From contig NZ_JAHXRQ010000021.1 in the NCBI RefSeq assembly GCF_019392335.1, forward strand, positions 18,570-82,569: DNA of 64,000 nt. Reading direction: 5' to 3'. The translations under genes were made by a program, and so were the position numbers. Shown piece by piece: positions 52,548-60,730 of this stretch. Source of the stretch: Mameliella sp. CS4. GTDB lineage: Bacteria; Pseudomonadota; Alphaproteobacteria; Rhodobacterales; Rhodobacteraceae. The stretch's first letter is position 1. Each line of letters starts with the position of its first letter. Under the pieces are notes generated by a model. It saw only the letters and a list, made by a program, of their open reading frames with translations. It was not told the origin of the DNA and did not search any database.

Positions 52548-53287
52548 CCGGCCGGATGCATCAGGCCCGCCCGCTGTCCGGCGCAAAAAGCGCCACCGTT
52601 CTATGCATCGATGACGACCCGATCGTGCAGTTGATGCTCGAGGATATCATCGCCGGTGCCGGTGCCGATTTTGTCATTGTCGGATCGGCGCGCGAAGCCG
52701 AAGAGGTGCTGGCCGACACGCATTTCGATCTGGTCCTTCTTGACCGGCGCCTGCCAGACAGTGACGGCCTGTTGCTGCTGCAATCGATCAAAAGCGAAAG
52801 CGACTGCCCGGTCATAATTCTCAGCACAATGGACAAATCGCGGGACAAGCTTCTGGGGATCGGGCTTGGCGCCACCGAATATGTGACCAAACCGTTCAAT
52901 CCATTGGAGCTGAGCAGCCGGATCAGGCAATTGCTGAATGCACACTCCGATACGGCCAACCCGGCCGAGTACGGTATTATCGAGATCGCCGGTATGACCT
53001 TCGACCCGCGCAGCCGCAGGCTCGATACCGACGGCCACCATGTCATTCTGGCGCCTGCCGAAACGCGACTGCTGCATGCCCTTTTGTTGAACGAAGGACA
53101 GGTGCAGACACGGGACCAGCTGTCACAATTCACCTGCGGGCGCGAATGGTCCCCGGGCGACCGCACCGTTGATGTGCTCATCAACCGTCTTCGAGGCCGT
53201 ATCCGTGCGTTCCCGGTTGAGATCGTGACGATCCATCGCGCGGGCTACCTCCTTGTTCCCGAAGTTGAAGAAGCCCAGAAGAAATAA
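52544..53287 (+). CDS. OmpR/TorR-type response regulator
   Basis: A 247-residue regulator with a receiver domain (acid pocket CIDDDP, phosphoryl acceptor Asp67 in LVLLDRRLPDSDG, Lys in YVTKPF) and a C-terminal winged-helix domain (APAETRLLHALLLNEGQVQT, then RTVDVLINRLRGRIR). It overlaps the hybrid kinase gene by four bases and is the expected end point of that phosphorelay. The direct repeats at 50066-50083 are its likely target. Confidence 0.92.
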   Translation: MTGRMHQARPLSGAKSATVLCIDDDPIVQLMLEDIIAGAGADFVIVGSAREAEEVLADTHFDLVLLDRRLPDSDGLLLLQSIKSESDCPVIILSTMDKSRDKLLGIGLGATEYVTKPFNPLELSSRIRQLLNAHSDTANPAEYGIIEIAGMTFDPRSRRLDTDGHHVILAPAETRLLHALLLNEGQVQTRDQLSQFTCGREWSPGDRTVDVLINRLRGRIRAFPVEIVTIHRAGYLLVPEVEEAQKK

Positions 53288-53486
53288 CCGGTCGGCACAG
53301 AGTGTGTGAAATCCTGGGCGCGTGGAAAACGTCAAAGCCGTCCCGCGGCTGCGCGGTATGGTGTCGTGGAAATCCTCGGTCCGCTTCGACGAACGCGGTA
53401 CGAGGCCCCGTTCCATCCGGAGCAGGCGTTTCGGAAGGTGACCGCGATTGCGTTCGGCCGGTCTCTCTCTGCAGTACCTTGCCCTT
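53288..53486. other. gene-free stretch before IS fragments
   Basis: Between the response regulator and the IS66 fragment I find no ORF with family features. The sequence may be decayed IS DNA, but no specific element could be matched by eye. Confidence 0.4.
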
Positions 53487-53755
53487 TCAGGGCGCGTCGC
53501 GCCTTTTCCTGCGTTCGACAACTTCGAGCGGCAGGTAGAACTGCTTCGGATCGAGTCTTTCGGACTTTCGTCCGAACCTCTCTCGCCGCAATTCCCTGAC
53601 GATGCTCCCCAGCCGTTTCTGGGCCTCAACCACATCCGCCAACGCCACCCCGGTCTCGGCGACGCAGGCCTTCGGAAGCGCGTTCCCTTTGGCCAGGGCG
53701 GCGCCAGTCATAGCTGCGATCAAGCATTCGGGCGGGATCACCACCACCAACAAGT
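53487..53755 (-). pseudogene. IS66-family transposase N-terminal fragment
   Basis: On the minus strand the frame contains VRELRRERFGRKSERLDPKQ followed by FYLPLEVVE, the well-known N-terminal segment of IS66 TnpC transposases (core at about 53508-53642). Only about 60 codons of the normal 500 remain. It ends in a stop on one side and runs into an IS5-type end on the other, so it is a dead remnant. Confidence 0.7.
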
Positions 53756-54104
53756 GGCTTTGTTGCACAAATCGCGCCCGGGATTCACTGTTTGAATCCA
53801 GCATGATATCTGGGAGGCATGAGCCGTTGAACCCCTACGAAGTGCTAGAGCACGAACTGGTCGGCTTACATTGACGCGCTGAAGCGACGCGGATCGCTTG
53901 CGCTCTGGTTTGACCTGGAGATGGCCTGGATACCACCACCGAGCGGTAAACGCGGTCGGCAACAGCGGGTCAGCGATGCTGCAATCAAAACTGCCTCACT
54001 CTGAAAGTGCTGTTCGGGCGCGGCTTCGGCAAACGACGTGCTTTGTGCAAAGTCTTCTGCGGCTGGTTGGCTGGACTACGCAGCGCCGGGCCAGCTCAGC
54101 TCCA
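53756..54104 (+). pseudogene. decayed IS5-family element
   Basis: GGCTTTGTTGCACAAATC at 53756-53773 has the form of an IS5-family terminal repeat. Downstream, one frame gives IDALKRRGSLALWFDLEMAW and GKRGRQQRVSDAAI, then frameshifts lead to LKVLFG and finally RQTTCFVQSLLRLVG in another frame. These are consecutive pieces of an IS5-type transposase N-terminal half, so the gene is broken by several indels and lacks its catalytic part. Confidence 0.75.
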
Positions 54105-54157
54105 AGGGGGTCAATTTTGGGCGCCGATATGGGGTCACAGTTCAATGCCGATTGACA
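54105..54157. mobile_element. IS21-type terminal sequence remnant
   Basis: The stretch contains two related units, GGGGTCAATTTTGGGCGCCG and GGGGTCACAGTTCAATGCCG, and ends in ATTGACA. Read in reverse it begins TGTCAAT, with repeated ATCGGC...TGACCCC units, the usual multi-repeat end of IS21-family elements. No istA or istB gene is present. Confidence 0.55.
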
Positions 54158-54170
54158 CACCACCCTTGGG

Positions 54171-54593
54171 CGCCGGGATGGAACGGTAGTGATCCGGGAG
54201 GATGAGTGGCACTCGGGGCTCTATGGCGAGCAGTTGGGCTCCACCCATGACTACCTGCGTTGCATGACGCTCTTGCGTGGTGTCGTAGGACCGCATGTCG
54301 CTGAACTCCTCAACGCGGGCCTGTCTGTGGTGCTCGACTTCCAGGCAAACACGGTGGACGCCCGGTCCTGGATGCGCGGCACCCTCGGCGAAACGAAAGC
54401 AGCGCATGTCCTCCACCTGCTCGATGTGCCAGAGGAGGTTTGCCTCGCGCGGCTCAAGGCCCGGAACGCGACCGGAGAGCATCCCTTCACCGTCACCGAG
54501 GCGCAGTTTCAACAGATATCCCGCCACTTCGTGCCGCCGCGCCCCGAGGAGGGGTTCGATGTTCAGCTTCATCGGCCGGAAGCAACGCCCTGA
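54171..54593 (+). pseudogene. 5'-truncated AAA/P-loop kinase-like protein
   Basis: The frame begins directly after the IS21-type end with TVVIREDEWHSGLYGEQLGS and continues for about 135 residues (AHVLHLLDVPEEVCLARLKA, ISRHFVPPRPEEGFDV). These segments match the C-terminal two thirds of small AAA-family (zeta-toxin/kinase-like) proteins that normally start with a GxxGxGKST P-loop about 30 residues earlier. The P-loop is missing, so the gene was cut by insertion and deletion. A GTG at 54189 could start a fragment of 134 residues, but it would be inactive. Confidence 0.7.
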
Positions 54594-54695
54594 GCGGCGA
54601 GATGCAGCGCCAATGCGTGGCAACGCGTCATTCCAGGCACTCTCGCGAGCGACGTGTCCGTGTCATGAACCGCCCCGGTTTGAAGGGCCTGTTCC

Positions 54696-55610
54696 CTACC
54701 CGTTGCCGCCACCGTCCATGACATCCGGCAATTCGCGGCGCAGAAAGGCGGCGAAGGCGTCGACCTGAGGCGGGTTACCTCGTCGCTCGTGCATCAGAAG
54801 GCTGATTTCCGGCAACCCAGCGGTCCAGTCCGGAAGCAGGCGGCTCAGCCGCCCTGCCGCGACATCCGCGGCGCAGACATAGGCCGGCAGGGCCACCACG
54901 CCGAGCCCTGCCGCGGCCGCCTCCTTCAAGGAGACCATGTCGTCACTGCGTATCCGGGCTGCGAACGGAACCGAGGCGGTGCTTTCGCCAGGCCCCTGCA
55001 ACGACCAGGAGCCGCCCCCAGGCCGCCAGCCAAGCGCGAGTCCGGGCTGACCGTCGAGATCGGTCGGAGAGGCCCCGGCACCGATCTGTTGCGCAATGCC
55101 GGGTGAGCCGAACAGGTGCCACGGGACGTCGGTAATGCGCCGTTGGATCAGCCCGGAGTCCGGGAGCAACTTGACATGCCCCCGAATGGCGAGGTCGATG
55201 CCATCTCCGATCATGTCTGCGAAATCGTTGGAGGCCTGAAGGCGCAGGACGACGCGCGGGTTCTCGGCCAGGAAGCGCGGCAGGATCCGGCTCAGCGCGA
55301 ACTGCGCGACCCCGACCGAACAGGACAGGGTGACGGCGCCCTCTAGCGCGTTCTTGTCTTTGCGCACCGCCGCTTCGGCGGCCACCATGCAGTCCAGCGC
55401 CATCTTGGCATGACGGTAGTAGGCCTCGCCGGCCTCGGTCAGCGACATGTGTCGTGAATCCCGGTTCAGGAGGCGCGTGCCAAGGGTCTCTTCGAGGGTC
55501 TTCACCTGCCGACTGATCCGCGATTTGGGAATGCCCAGCGTCCGAGCCGCCGCTGAGAACCCCTGCTTCTCAACGACATGCACCAGGTAGTAGGCGTGAT
55601 TGAGGTCCAT
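54696..55610 (-). CDS. LysR-family transcriptional regulator
   Basis: A 304-residue regulator from the ATG at 55610. The helix-turn-helix is in GFSAAARTLGIPKSRISRQV (about 17-36), and a LysR ligand-binding domain follows. It is divergent from the pirin gene, and a 22-base palindrome lies between them. It most likely controls the pirin-hydrolase-flavin reductase cluster, in response to an electrophile or aromatic signal; that last point is inference. Confidence 0.9.
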   Translation of the reverse strand: MDLNHAYYLVHVVEKQGFSAAARTLGIPKSRISRQVKTLEETLGTRLLNRDSRHMSLTEAGEAYYRHAKMALDCMVAAEAAVRKDKNALEGAVTLSCSVGVAQFALSRILPRFLAENPRVVLRLQASNDFADMIGDGIDLAIRGHVKLLPDSGLIQRRITDVPWHLFGSPGIAQQIGAGASPTDLDGQPGLALGWRPGGGSWSLQGPGESTASVPFAARIRSDDMVSLKEAAAAGLGVVALPAYVCAADVAAGRLSRLLPDWTAGLPEISLLMHERRGNPPQVDAFAAFLRRELPDVMDGGGNG

Positions 55611-55635
55611 GGCGCCGCCGATCTCCGTTGCTTCT

Positions 55636-55657
55636 TTCGTTCCAAATACAGAACGAA
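55636..55657. promoter_or_regulatory. LysR-type operator between lysR and pirin genes
   Basis: TTCGTTC and GAACGAA form a perfect 7-bp inverted repeat with an 8-base spacer. It is located 26 bases upstream of the lysR start and 72 bases upstream of the pirin start. The dyad and location in a divergent promoter are typical of a LysR autoregulatory site. Confidence 0.6.
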
Positions 55658-55728
55658 GGGTTCCGGAATCAACGTGTTCTCCGCACCTCGTCTCATCAGT
55701 AGGTTCATATTCAGCACAGGAGGCGAAT

Positions 55729-56595
55729 ATGACCACGCAAAACGGACTTCGAACCCACGCTCCCCGCGCCGCGATCGCTGCGGTCCAACACGGGGAGACA
55801 ATGACACGGGGCACGGGCTTCAAAGCGCTCAGCTTCATCCACCGCCAGCTCGACGGTCTGATGGACCCGCTGATCATGGTGGATCACTTCACCATGACCG
55901 AGCCGACCTTCGCACCCCACGCCCATGCCGGGATCTCTGCGGTCAGCGTGCTCTTCGAGGACAGCACCGGCAGCTTTCGCAACAGGGACTCGCTGGGCAA
56001 TGACATCGACCTGGCGCCAGGCGATCTCTACTGGCTCAAGGCCGCGCGCGGCGCGGTGCATGACGAGGCTCCGACCCCTGGGTCGCGCACCCACGCCCTG
56101 CAGATCTTCGTGAACCTGCCGGCGGCCCAGAAGCTGGACGCACCCAGTGCACGCCATGTCGCCGCCACCGAGATGCCGGTGATCGAAGGCCCGGGCCATC
56201 GGGTGCGGGTGATGACCGGCCAAAGCAACGGTGTCATTGGCGCCAACTCGCCTGCATTGCCCTTCACCATTCTCGATATCGCCCTGCAAGCGGGCGGCCA
56301 GTTCACCCATCCTGCCGAGCCCAGAGACGCCACCTGGCTGCATCTCATCCGCGGTGAGGTAGAGGTCGAGCTCGACGGAACACGCCACCAGCTGAGCAGC
56401 GACGCAGCGCTGGCCACCCACGGTGCCGAGGAGATCCGCCTGCTGAGCGGCAAAGGCGGTCAGGCAGTCCTCCTTGGCGGCACGCCCTTGCGCGAACCCT
56501 TCGTGCAGAAGGGCCCGTTCGCGATGCGTGACGCGGATCAACTGGAGGCCGTCATCGCCGCTCACGCTGCCGGCAAATTGGGCTCCGTCGGCTGA
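55729..56595 (+). CDS. pirin-family protein
   Basis: A 288-residue bicupin protein. The N-terminal cupin carries the pirin metal ligands (FAPHAHAGISAVSVLFED with two His, then HDEAPTPG) and a C-terminal cupin follows (FVQKGPFAMRD near the end is also typical). AGGAGG lies 4-5 bases before the ATG at 55729. Pirins are metal-binding redox-sensing or quercetinase-like proteins. Here it starts a cluster with a cysteine hydrolase and a flavin reductase, which suggests a detoxification role. Confidence 0.92.
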   Translation: MTTQNGLRTHAPRAAIAAVQHGETMTRGTGFKALSFIHRQLDGLMDPLIMVDHFTMTEPTFAPHAHAGISAVSVLFEDSTGSFRNRDSLGNDIDLAPGDLYWLKAARGAVHDEAPTPGSRTHALQIFVNLPAAQKLDAPSARHVAATEMPVIEGPGHRVRVMTGQSNGVIGANSPALPFTILDIALQAGGQFTHPAEPRDATWLHLIRGEVEVELDGTRHQLSSDAALATHGAEEIRLLSGKGGQAVLLGGTPLREPFVQKGPFAMRDADQLEAVIAAHAAGKLGSVG

Positions 56596-56657
56596 GCGCC
56601 CCTTTCCCCCTGAACCGAAACCCCAACCAGCCCACTCAAATTAGCAAGGAGATCCAG

Positions 56658-57290
56658 ATGACCTATATCAATCCCGAACCCATGACCCAGGACAACACCG
56701 CGCTCGTTCTGGTCGACCACCAGATCGGCCTGATGACTGGCGTGCGAGACTATCCGGTCGCCGAGCTCAAGCACAACGTCGTCGGGCTGGCCAAGGCCGC
56801 CAAGGCATTGGGTCTGCCGATCGTCACCACCACCACCTCTGCCGAGACGCTGTGGGGACCCGCCTTTCCCGAGCTGGTCGAAGCGCTTCCTGACAACGCG
56901 TTTATCGACCGCACCTCGGTCAACGCCTGGGATGATCCGCGCGTGGCCGCGGCGATCGAGGCGACGGACAAGCAGAACCTGATCTTCGCGGGTGTCTCGC
57001 TCGAGGTCTGCGCCGCCTTCCCGGCGATGACGGCGCAGCGTAAGGGCTACAACGCCTATGTGGCGATGGACGCATCGGGCACGTTCAACCAGACCAAGCG
57101 CGAAACCGGGCTTCTGCGCCTGTCGCAGGCCGGCGTTGTTGTCGCCGACGGTGCAAGCCTGATGGTCGAGATCCTGGCCGACAATGCCCGCCCGGTCGCC
57201 GGCGAGGTCTACGGTGCGCTCGACATGGATTGGGCGATGCTGGTGGGCCAGGTCCGGGCCAGCGCGGTACCCGCCAGCAAGGCGGCCTGA
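56658..57290 (+). CDS. isochorismatase-like cysteine hydrolase (YcaC type)
   Basis: A 210-residue cysteine hydrolase. ALVLVDHQIGLM holds the catalytic Asp20, and FAGVSLEVCAAF the nucleophile Cys118, as in YcaC-like members of the isochorismatase superfamily. The substrate is unknown. AAGGAG lies about 6 bases before the ATG at 56658. It is the second gene of the LysR-linked cluster. Confidence 0.9.
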   Translation: MTYINPEPMTQDNTALVLVDHQIGLMTGVRDYPVAELKHNVVGLAKAAKALGLPIVTTTTSAETLWGPAFPELVEALPDNAFIDRTSVNAWDDPRVAAAIEATDKQNLIFAGVSLEVCAAFPAMTAQRKGYNAYVAMDASGTFNQTKRETGLLRLSQAGVVVADGASLMVEILADNARPVAGEVYGALDMDWAMLVGQVRASAVPASKAA

Positions 57291-57391
57291 TCACGGTCAA
57301 GGCGGCGTCCCCTCATGTGGAACGCATGGCGGGCGCCGCCTCGATCAGATCCAACCCTCGAAAGCCATTTCAGACAGACCGGACAAACCCC

Positions 57392-57931
57392 ATGAAAATC
57401 CTGACATTCGGAGCAAGCAACAGCAAGGCATCCATCAACAAAGCCCTGGCGCAGTTTACCGCGACACTGGTCGCCGGGGCCGAGATCGAGGTCCTGGACC
57501 TGGGCGACTACGATCTGCCGATCTTCAGCGAAGATCTCGAGAAGGAGATTGGCCAACCGGCTGCGGCCAAGGCGTTCTTCAAGAAGATCGGTGCCGCCGA
57601 CGCGGTGATTGTTTCCTTTGCGGAACACAACGGATCCTATTCCGCCGCCTACAAGAACCTCTTCGACTGGGCGAGCCGGATCGATCAGAAGGTGTTCCAG
57701 AACAAGCCGACGGTCTTCCTCGCGACCTCGCCGGGTCCCGGGGGCGCGGGCAGCGTGCTGGCGTCCGCTAAAGGCTCGGCTCGATTCTTCGGGGCGGACC
57801 TGAAGGCGGCGGTTTCCGTTGCCAACTTCTACGACGTCTTCGATGCCGAGACCGGGCGCATAACGGAGGCGAGCGCGCTGGCAGACTTGACCGAAGCGGC
57901 CACGGCTTTGGCCCTGCAAGAGGTCGCTTGA
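57392..57931 (+). CDS. NAD(P)H-dependent FMN reductase
   Basis: A 179-residue flavodoxin-fold reductase. It begins MKILTFGASNSKASINKALA, the FMN-phosphate binding loop, and contains SFAEHNGSYSAAYKNLFDWA, the conserved N-G-S-Y-S-x-x-x-K-N-x-x-D-W signature of NADPH-dependent FMN reductases. Such enzymes reduce flavins, quinones or nitro compounds. It is followed one base later by the DUF2798 gene. Confidence 0.92.
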   Translation: MKILTFGASNSKASINKALAQFTATLVAGAEIEVLDLGDYDLPIFSEDLEKEIGQPAAAKAFFKKIGAADAVIVSFAEHNGSYSAAYKNLFDWASRIDQKVFQNKPTVFLATSPGPGGAGSVLASAKGSARFFGADLKAAVSVANFYDVFDAETGRITEASALADLTEAATALALQEVA

Positions 57932-57932
57932 C

Positions 57933-58178
57933 ATGATACATCGCAAGCACGTGCAGCGGCTCTCAGGCTCTTTGGTGATGTCGTCCTTCATGTCCATGTC
58001 ACTATCAGGCGTCTTCAGCTTCCTGGAGTTCGGACTCTCACTTCAGTGGCTGCAAGTCTGGGGGCATAGCATTCTGATCGCCCTGCCGATCGCGTTCTCG
58101 CTGGATATGGTCTTCGGAGACAAGCTCCGTCTTCTCTCGGGCAAACTGGCCGACAAGGCAGCAAGCGCCTGGCCATGA
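57933..58178 (+). CDS. DUF2798 membrane protein
   Basis: An 81-residue protein with two membrane segments (LVMSSFMSMSLSGVFSFLEF and HSILIALPIAFSLDMVF). This fits the small DUF2798 family, of unknown function. It begins one base after the flavin reductase stop and is followed by a hairpin, so it ends this transcription unit. Confidence 0.8.
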   Translation: MIHRKHVQRLSGSLVMSSFMSMSLSGVFSFLEFGLSLQWLQVWGHSILIALPIAFSLDMVFGDKLRLLSGKLADKAASAWP

Positions 58179-58186
58179 TCGTTCAG

Positions 58187-58216
58187 GTTCGGAAAGGAGG
58201 CACAGCCTTTCCGAAC
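58187..58216 (+). terminator. hairpin after DUF2798 gene
   Basis: GTTCGGAAAGG and CCTTTCCGAAC form a perfect 11-bp stem with an 8-base loop nine bases after the stop codon. Only TT follows, so termination may be partial. Confidence 0.65.
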
Positions 58217-58478
58217 TTGGTGCGGTTCAAGCCGCCGACGTTCTCAGAAACCTTGCCTGTCCGTCTCACAGAGCTGTGACAGCGAACCTTCATCCACTCG
58301 AGGCCGAAACCCGACGGTCAGCCCAATGAGAGTGCGCAGGTGGTGCAATAGGCGAACGATCCCGCCTTCCTCCGCGAAGCCCAGGCTATCGTCGTGGAGG
58401 CAGCACCCGGATCGCTGACAATAGGGGCCCCGCATCGGCCCAATCGGCCTGACAAAGGCCGAAAAAGGAAACCCGAAC
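58217..58478. other. gene-free stretch before DUF4386 gene
   Basis: About 260 bases without a recognisable gene. AAAAAGGAAACCC precedes the next ATG and provides its ribosome site. I saw no strong promoter motif. Confidence 0.45.
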
Positions 58479-59171
58479 ATGACATATTCCACACGATCCC
58501 CCGCCACCCCCCGCCTCGCCGGATTGCTCTACCTGGTGATTATCGCCTGCGGCATCAGTGCTGAAATCCTGCTCCGCGGCCCACTTGTCGAATTCGGCGA
58601 CCCAACCGCCACCGCGAGCGCCATTCGGATTGCCGTTGGCACGTTCCGCCTGGCCATCGCGGCGGATATCGTCATGGCGGCAGCGGATGCGGCGCTGGCC
58701 ATCCTGCTTTACGTCATCTTCCGCCCGGTCGCGCCGGTCTTGGCGCTCGCTGCGATGGTGTTCCGACTGATCCAGTCCGTGATGATCGCCATGAACCTGA
58801 TGCACATGCAATCCGCGCTTCTCCTGATCACGGGCGCGCCCGGCCTTGCCACCCCGGAGGCAAAAGCGATGGCCCTTCACGCGTTGAACCTGCATGCCCA
58901 TGGGTACGACCTCGGACTCATCTTCTTCGCGATCAACAGCCTGCTGACCGGCGTCCTGATCTGGGTCTCGGTCCTGTTCCCGCGCATCATCGGGGCCGGG
59001 ATCGCCGCGGCGGGGATCGTCTACCTCGTGGGCAGTTCGCTGAGGTTCTTCGCGCCTGTCTTGTTCGACGCCTTCACGCCCGCCTATGGTGTGACCGTCC
59101 TGGCCGAAGGCGCGTTCTGCCTTGTCCTGCTCTCAGGTTGGACGCGGCATCCGCGGATACAGGGCGCCTGA
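58479..59171 (+). CDS. DUF4386 membrane protein
   Basis: A 230-residue protein with six hydrophobic segments. It begins with a short cytoplasmic tail and PRLAGLLYLVIIACGISAEI, and has the pattern of the DUF4386 family (for example HGYDLGLIFFAINSLLTGVL near residue 146). The function of this family is unknown. It lies downstream of the LysR-pirin cluster but after a hairpin and its own gap, so it is probably transcribed separately. Confidence 0.85.
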   Translation: MTYSTRSPATPRLAGLLYLVIIACGISAEILLRGPLVEFGDPTATASAIRIAVGTFRLAIAADIVMAAADAALAILLYVIFRPVAPVLALAAMVFRLIQSVMIAMNLMHMQSALLLITGAPGLATPEAKAMALHALNLHAHGYDLGLIFFAINSLLTGVLIWVSVLFPRIIGAGIAAAGIVYLVGSSLRFFAPVLFDAFTPAYGVTVLAEGAFCLVLLSGWTRHPRIQGA

Positions 59172-59247
59172 CGCAGACGGTTGGCCTGCCGATCGGCGCG
59201 CGGCTCGACGCGCCGCGGGCCTTGCTCCGAACTGAAGGGATCAACCT

Positions 59248-59313
59248 ATGTCCGCCTTCGCCAAGCTCAGTGACTTTGACCTGCCACGGGATTTTTCCTC
59301 CACCGTCGATTAG
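59248..59313 (+). pseudogene. short truncated ORF cut by an IS3-type element
   Basis: After GAAGGG a 21-codon frame reads MSAFAKLSDFDLPRDFSSTV and ends in TAG exactly where the IS3-type end begins. It could be the 5' stub of a gene interrupted by the element. No family can be assigned from so short a piece. Confidence 0.3.
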
Positions 59314-59550
59314 AGTCTGCCCCAACTTGAGGACGGACAATGTAGCGAACGAGATTCACGGACGAACAGATCATCGGCATCCTGAAGGAGCACCAGGCGG
59401 GATTGGGCGCCAAGGAACTCTGCAGGAAGCACGGCATCCACTGCCCGGCAAGGCATTGCGCAGCAATGTCCCGAGTGGGAGCGATGGCACGTTTTACAAG
59501 TGGCGCTCAAAGTATGGCAGCATGGAAGTGTCCGAGGCCAATCAGCCTCC
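59311..59550 (+). pseudogene. IS3-family orfA remnant
   Basis: From 59340 the frame reads M, stop, then RTRFTDEQIIGILKEHQAGL and GAKELCRKHGI, the N-terminus of IS3-family OrfA proteins. About 45 bases of foreign sequence follow before the match resumes in another frame as GTFYKWRSKYGSMEVSEAN. The TAG at codon 2, the frameshift and the missing orfB show it is inactive. Confidence 0.75.
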
Positions 59551-59911
59551 AGCAAACCCGGCGCGGTTCACAGTTCAGAAGGCCATGCAGGCAAGAAGGG
59601 CCGCAATTCCCAGACGGACTGCGGAAAGGCTCGTAGTACCTTGGTCTGACATCGATGCTTTTGGCGCTAATTACATATATTACAACACTTTTCTGCTTCA
59701 TGCGACTTTGGTTTAGAGGCGCCACAGCGGCGCAATATAAACAGAAGACCGATTGAGAATACAACAGCATGCGCTCAACTTCACTGCATCAATCTCGGCT
59801 AGTCGGATTGATGCCAAACGCCGACGCTTGGGATCAAGTCACCGGCAGGCAGGACAAGATAGCCGCACTTGCTTCGGCGAAGGCGGCAGATACCCAAGAG
59901 AGGACAGATTG
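59551..59911. other. gene-free, lower-GC stretch
   Basis: This 360-base interval has locally AT-rich DNA (59660-59710) unlike the upstream genes. It holds no recognisable gene, and AGAGAGGACAG before the next ATG provides that gene's ribosome site. The change in composition marks the left border of the following accessory unit. Confidence 0.45.
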
Positions 59912-60730
59912 ATGGGCCACAGATTGGCTTTCCGGCCTGGCATCCCTGGCCGCATTCCCGATGCTCTGGTCTTGGGAACTTACAAGGAAGGGATGCCGCC
60001 TCCGCTCCTAGTCGTTCATGGAATTGGGCGCGAGACAGACCAGATGGCCGAGGCCCTTGCGCCCGAGGCCGCAGCCACCGGCCGTTTGGTTGTGCTACCA
60101 GTTTTTGACGCAGTTCATTGGAAAACATTCCAACGGCCCACCCAGCGCTCACGGGCCGACTTGGCGCTTTTGCGCCTGCTGTCTGCTTTGCGCTTTGAAG
60201 GCACCTTGCCGGGGCACCGCTTCGACCTTGCCGGTTTTTCGGGCGGAGCGCAGTTCGCACACCGTTTCACTTGGCTATATCCTCATCTTGTTGACGGTCT
60301 GGCCGTAGCCTCTGCCGGCTGGTGGACATTCCCGGACTCGGCACCTTTTCCTTATGGAATGGGGGCCTCTGACCAAGCTCCGAAGGCTGCTCAAATCTGG
60401 TTGCTCAGTAATTTACGCGCGTTTCTCTCCCGCCGGATTGTTGTGCGCGTCGGTGAACAGGACAATGTGGTCGATCACAATACCCGTTCCGGTGAGCTCA
60501 TAGATGCTCAGCAAGGGCTAAACCGACTGATGCGTGCACGTCGGTGGGTTAGCGCCCTTCGTGAGGCAGCACGGGCAGAGAATTTGCCGGACCAGATAGA
60601 CTTCGACACGATCCCGAGCTGCGGACATGATTTCGTTGCATGTGCACAGGCGGGCTTGGCGCGGGATTTTCTACAGGCTCCGTCCATAGTGCACCCTTCC
60701 CAGTCCAAATTTGAAGGAGTCTCGGCGTGA
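59912..60730 (+). CDS. alpha/beta-hydrolase-fold protein
   Basis: A 272-residue hydrolase. It has an oxyanion-type LLVVHGIGRETDQMAEALAP near the N-terminus, a nucleophile elbow FDLAGFSGGAQFAHRF (G-F-S-G-G) around residue 113, and a C-terminal CGHDF that offers the catalytic His. It has no signal peptide. The ATG at 59912 follows AGAGAGGACAG. Its stop overlaps the GTG of the next gene (GTGA), so it belongs to a coupled unit with the P-loop NTPase and the ABC protein. Substrate unknown. Confidence 0.8.
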   Translation: MGHRLAFRPGIPGRIPDALVLGTYKEGMPPPLLVVHGIGRETDQMAEALAPEAAATGRLVVLPVFDAVHWKTFQRPTQRSRADLALLRLLSALRFEGTLPGHRFDLAGFSGGAQFAHRFTWLYPHLVDGLAVASAGWWTFPDSAPFPYGMGASDQAPKAAQIWLLSNLRAFLSRRIVVRVGEQDNVVDHNTRSGELIDAQQGLNRLMRARRWVSALREAARAENLPDQIDFDTIPSCGHDFVACAQAGLARDFLQAPSIVHPSQSKFEGVSA

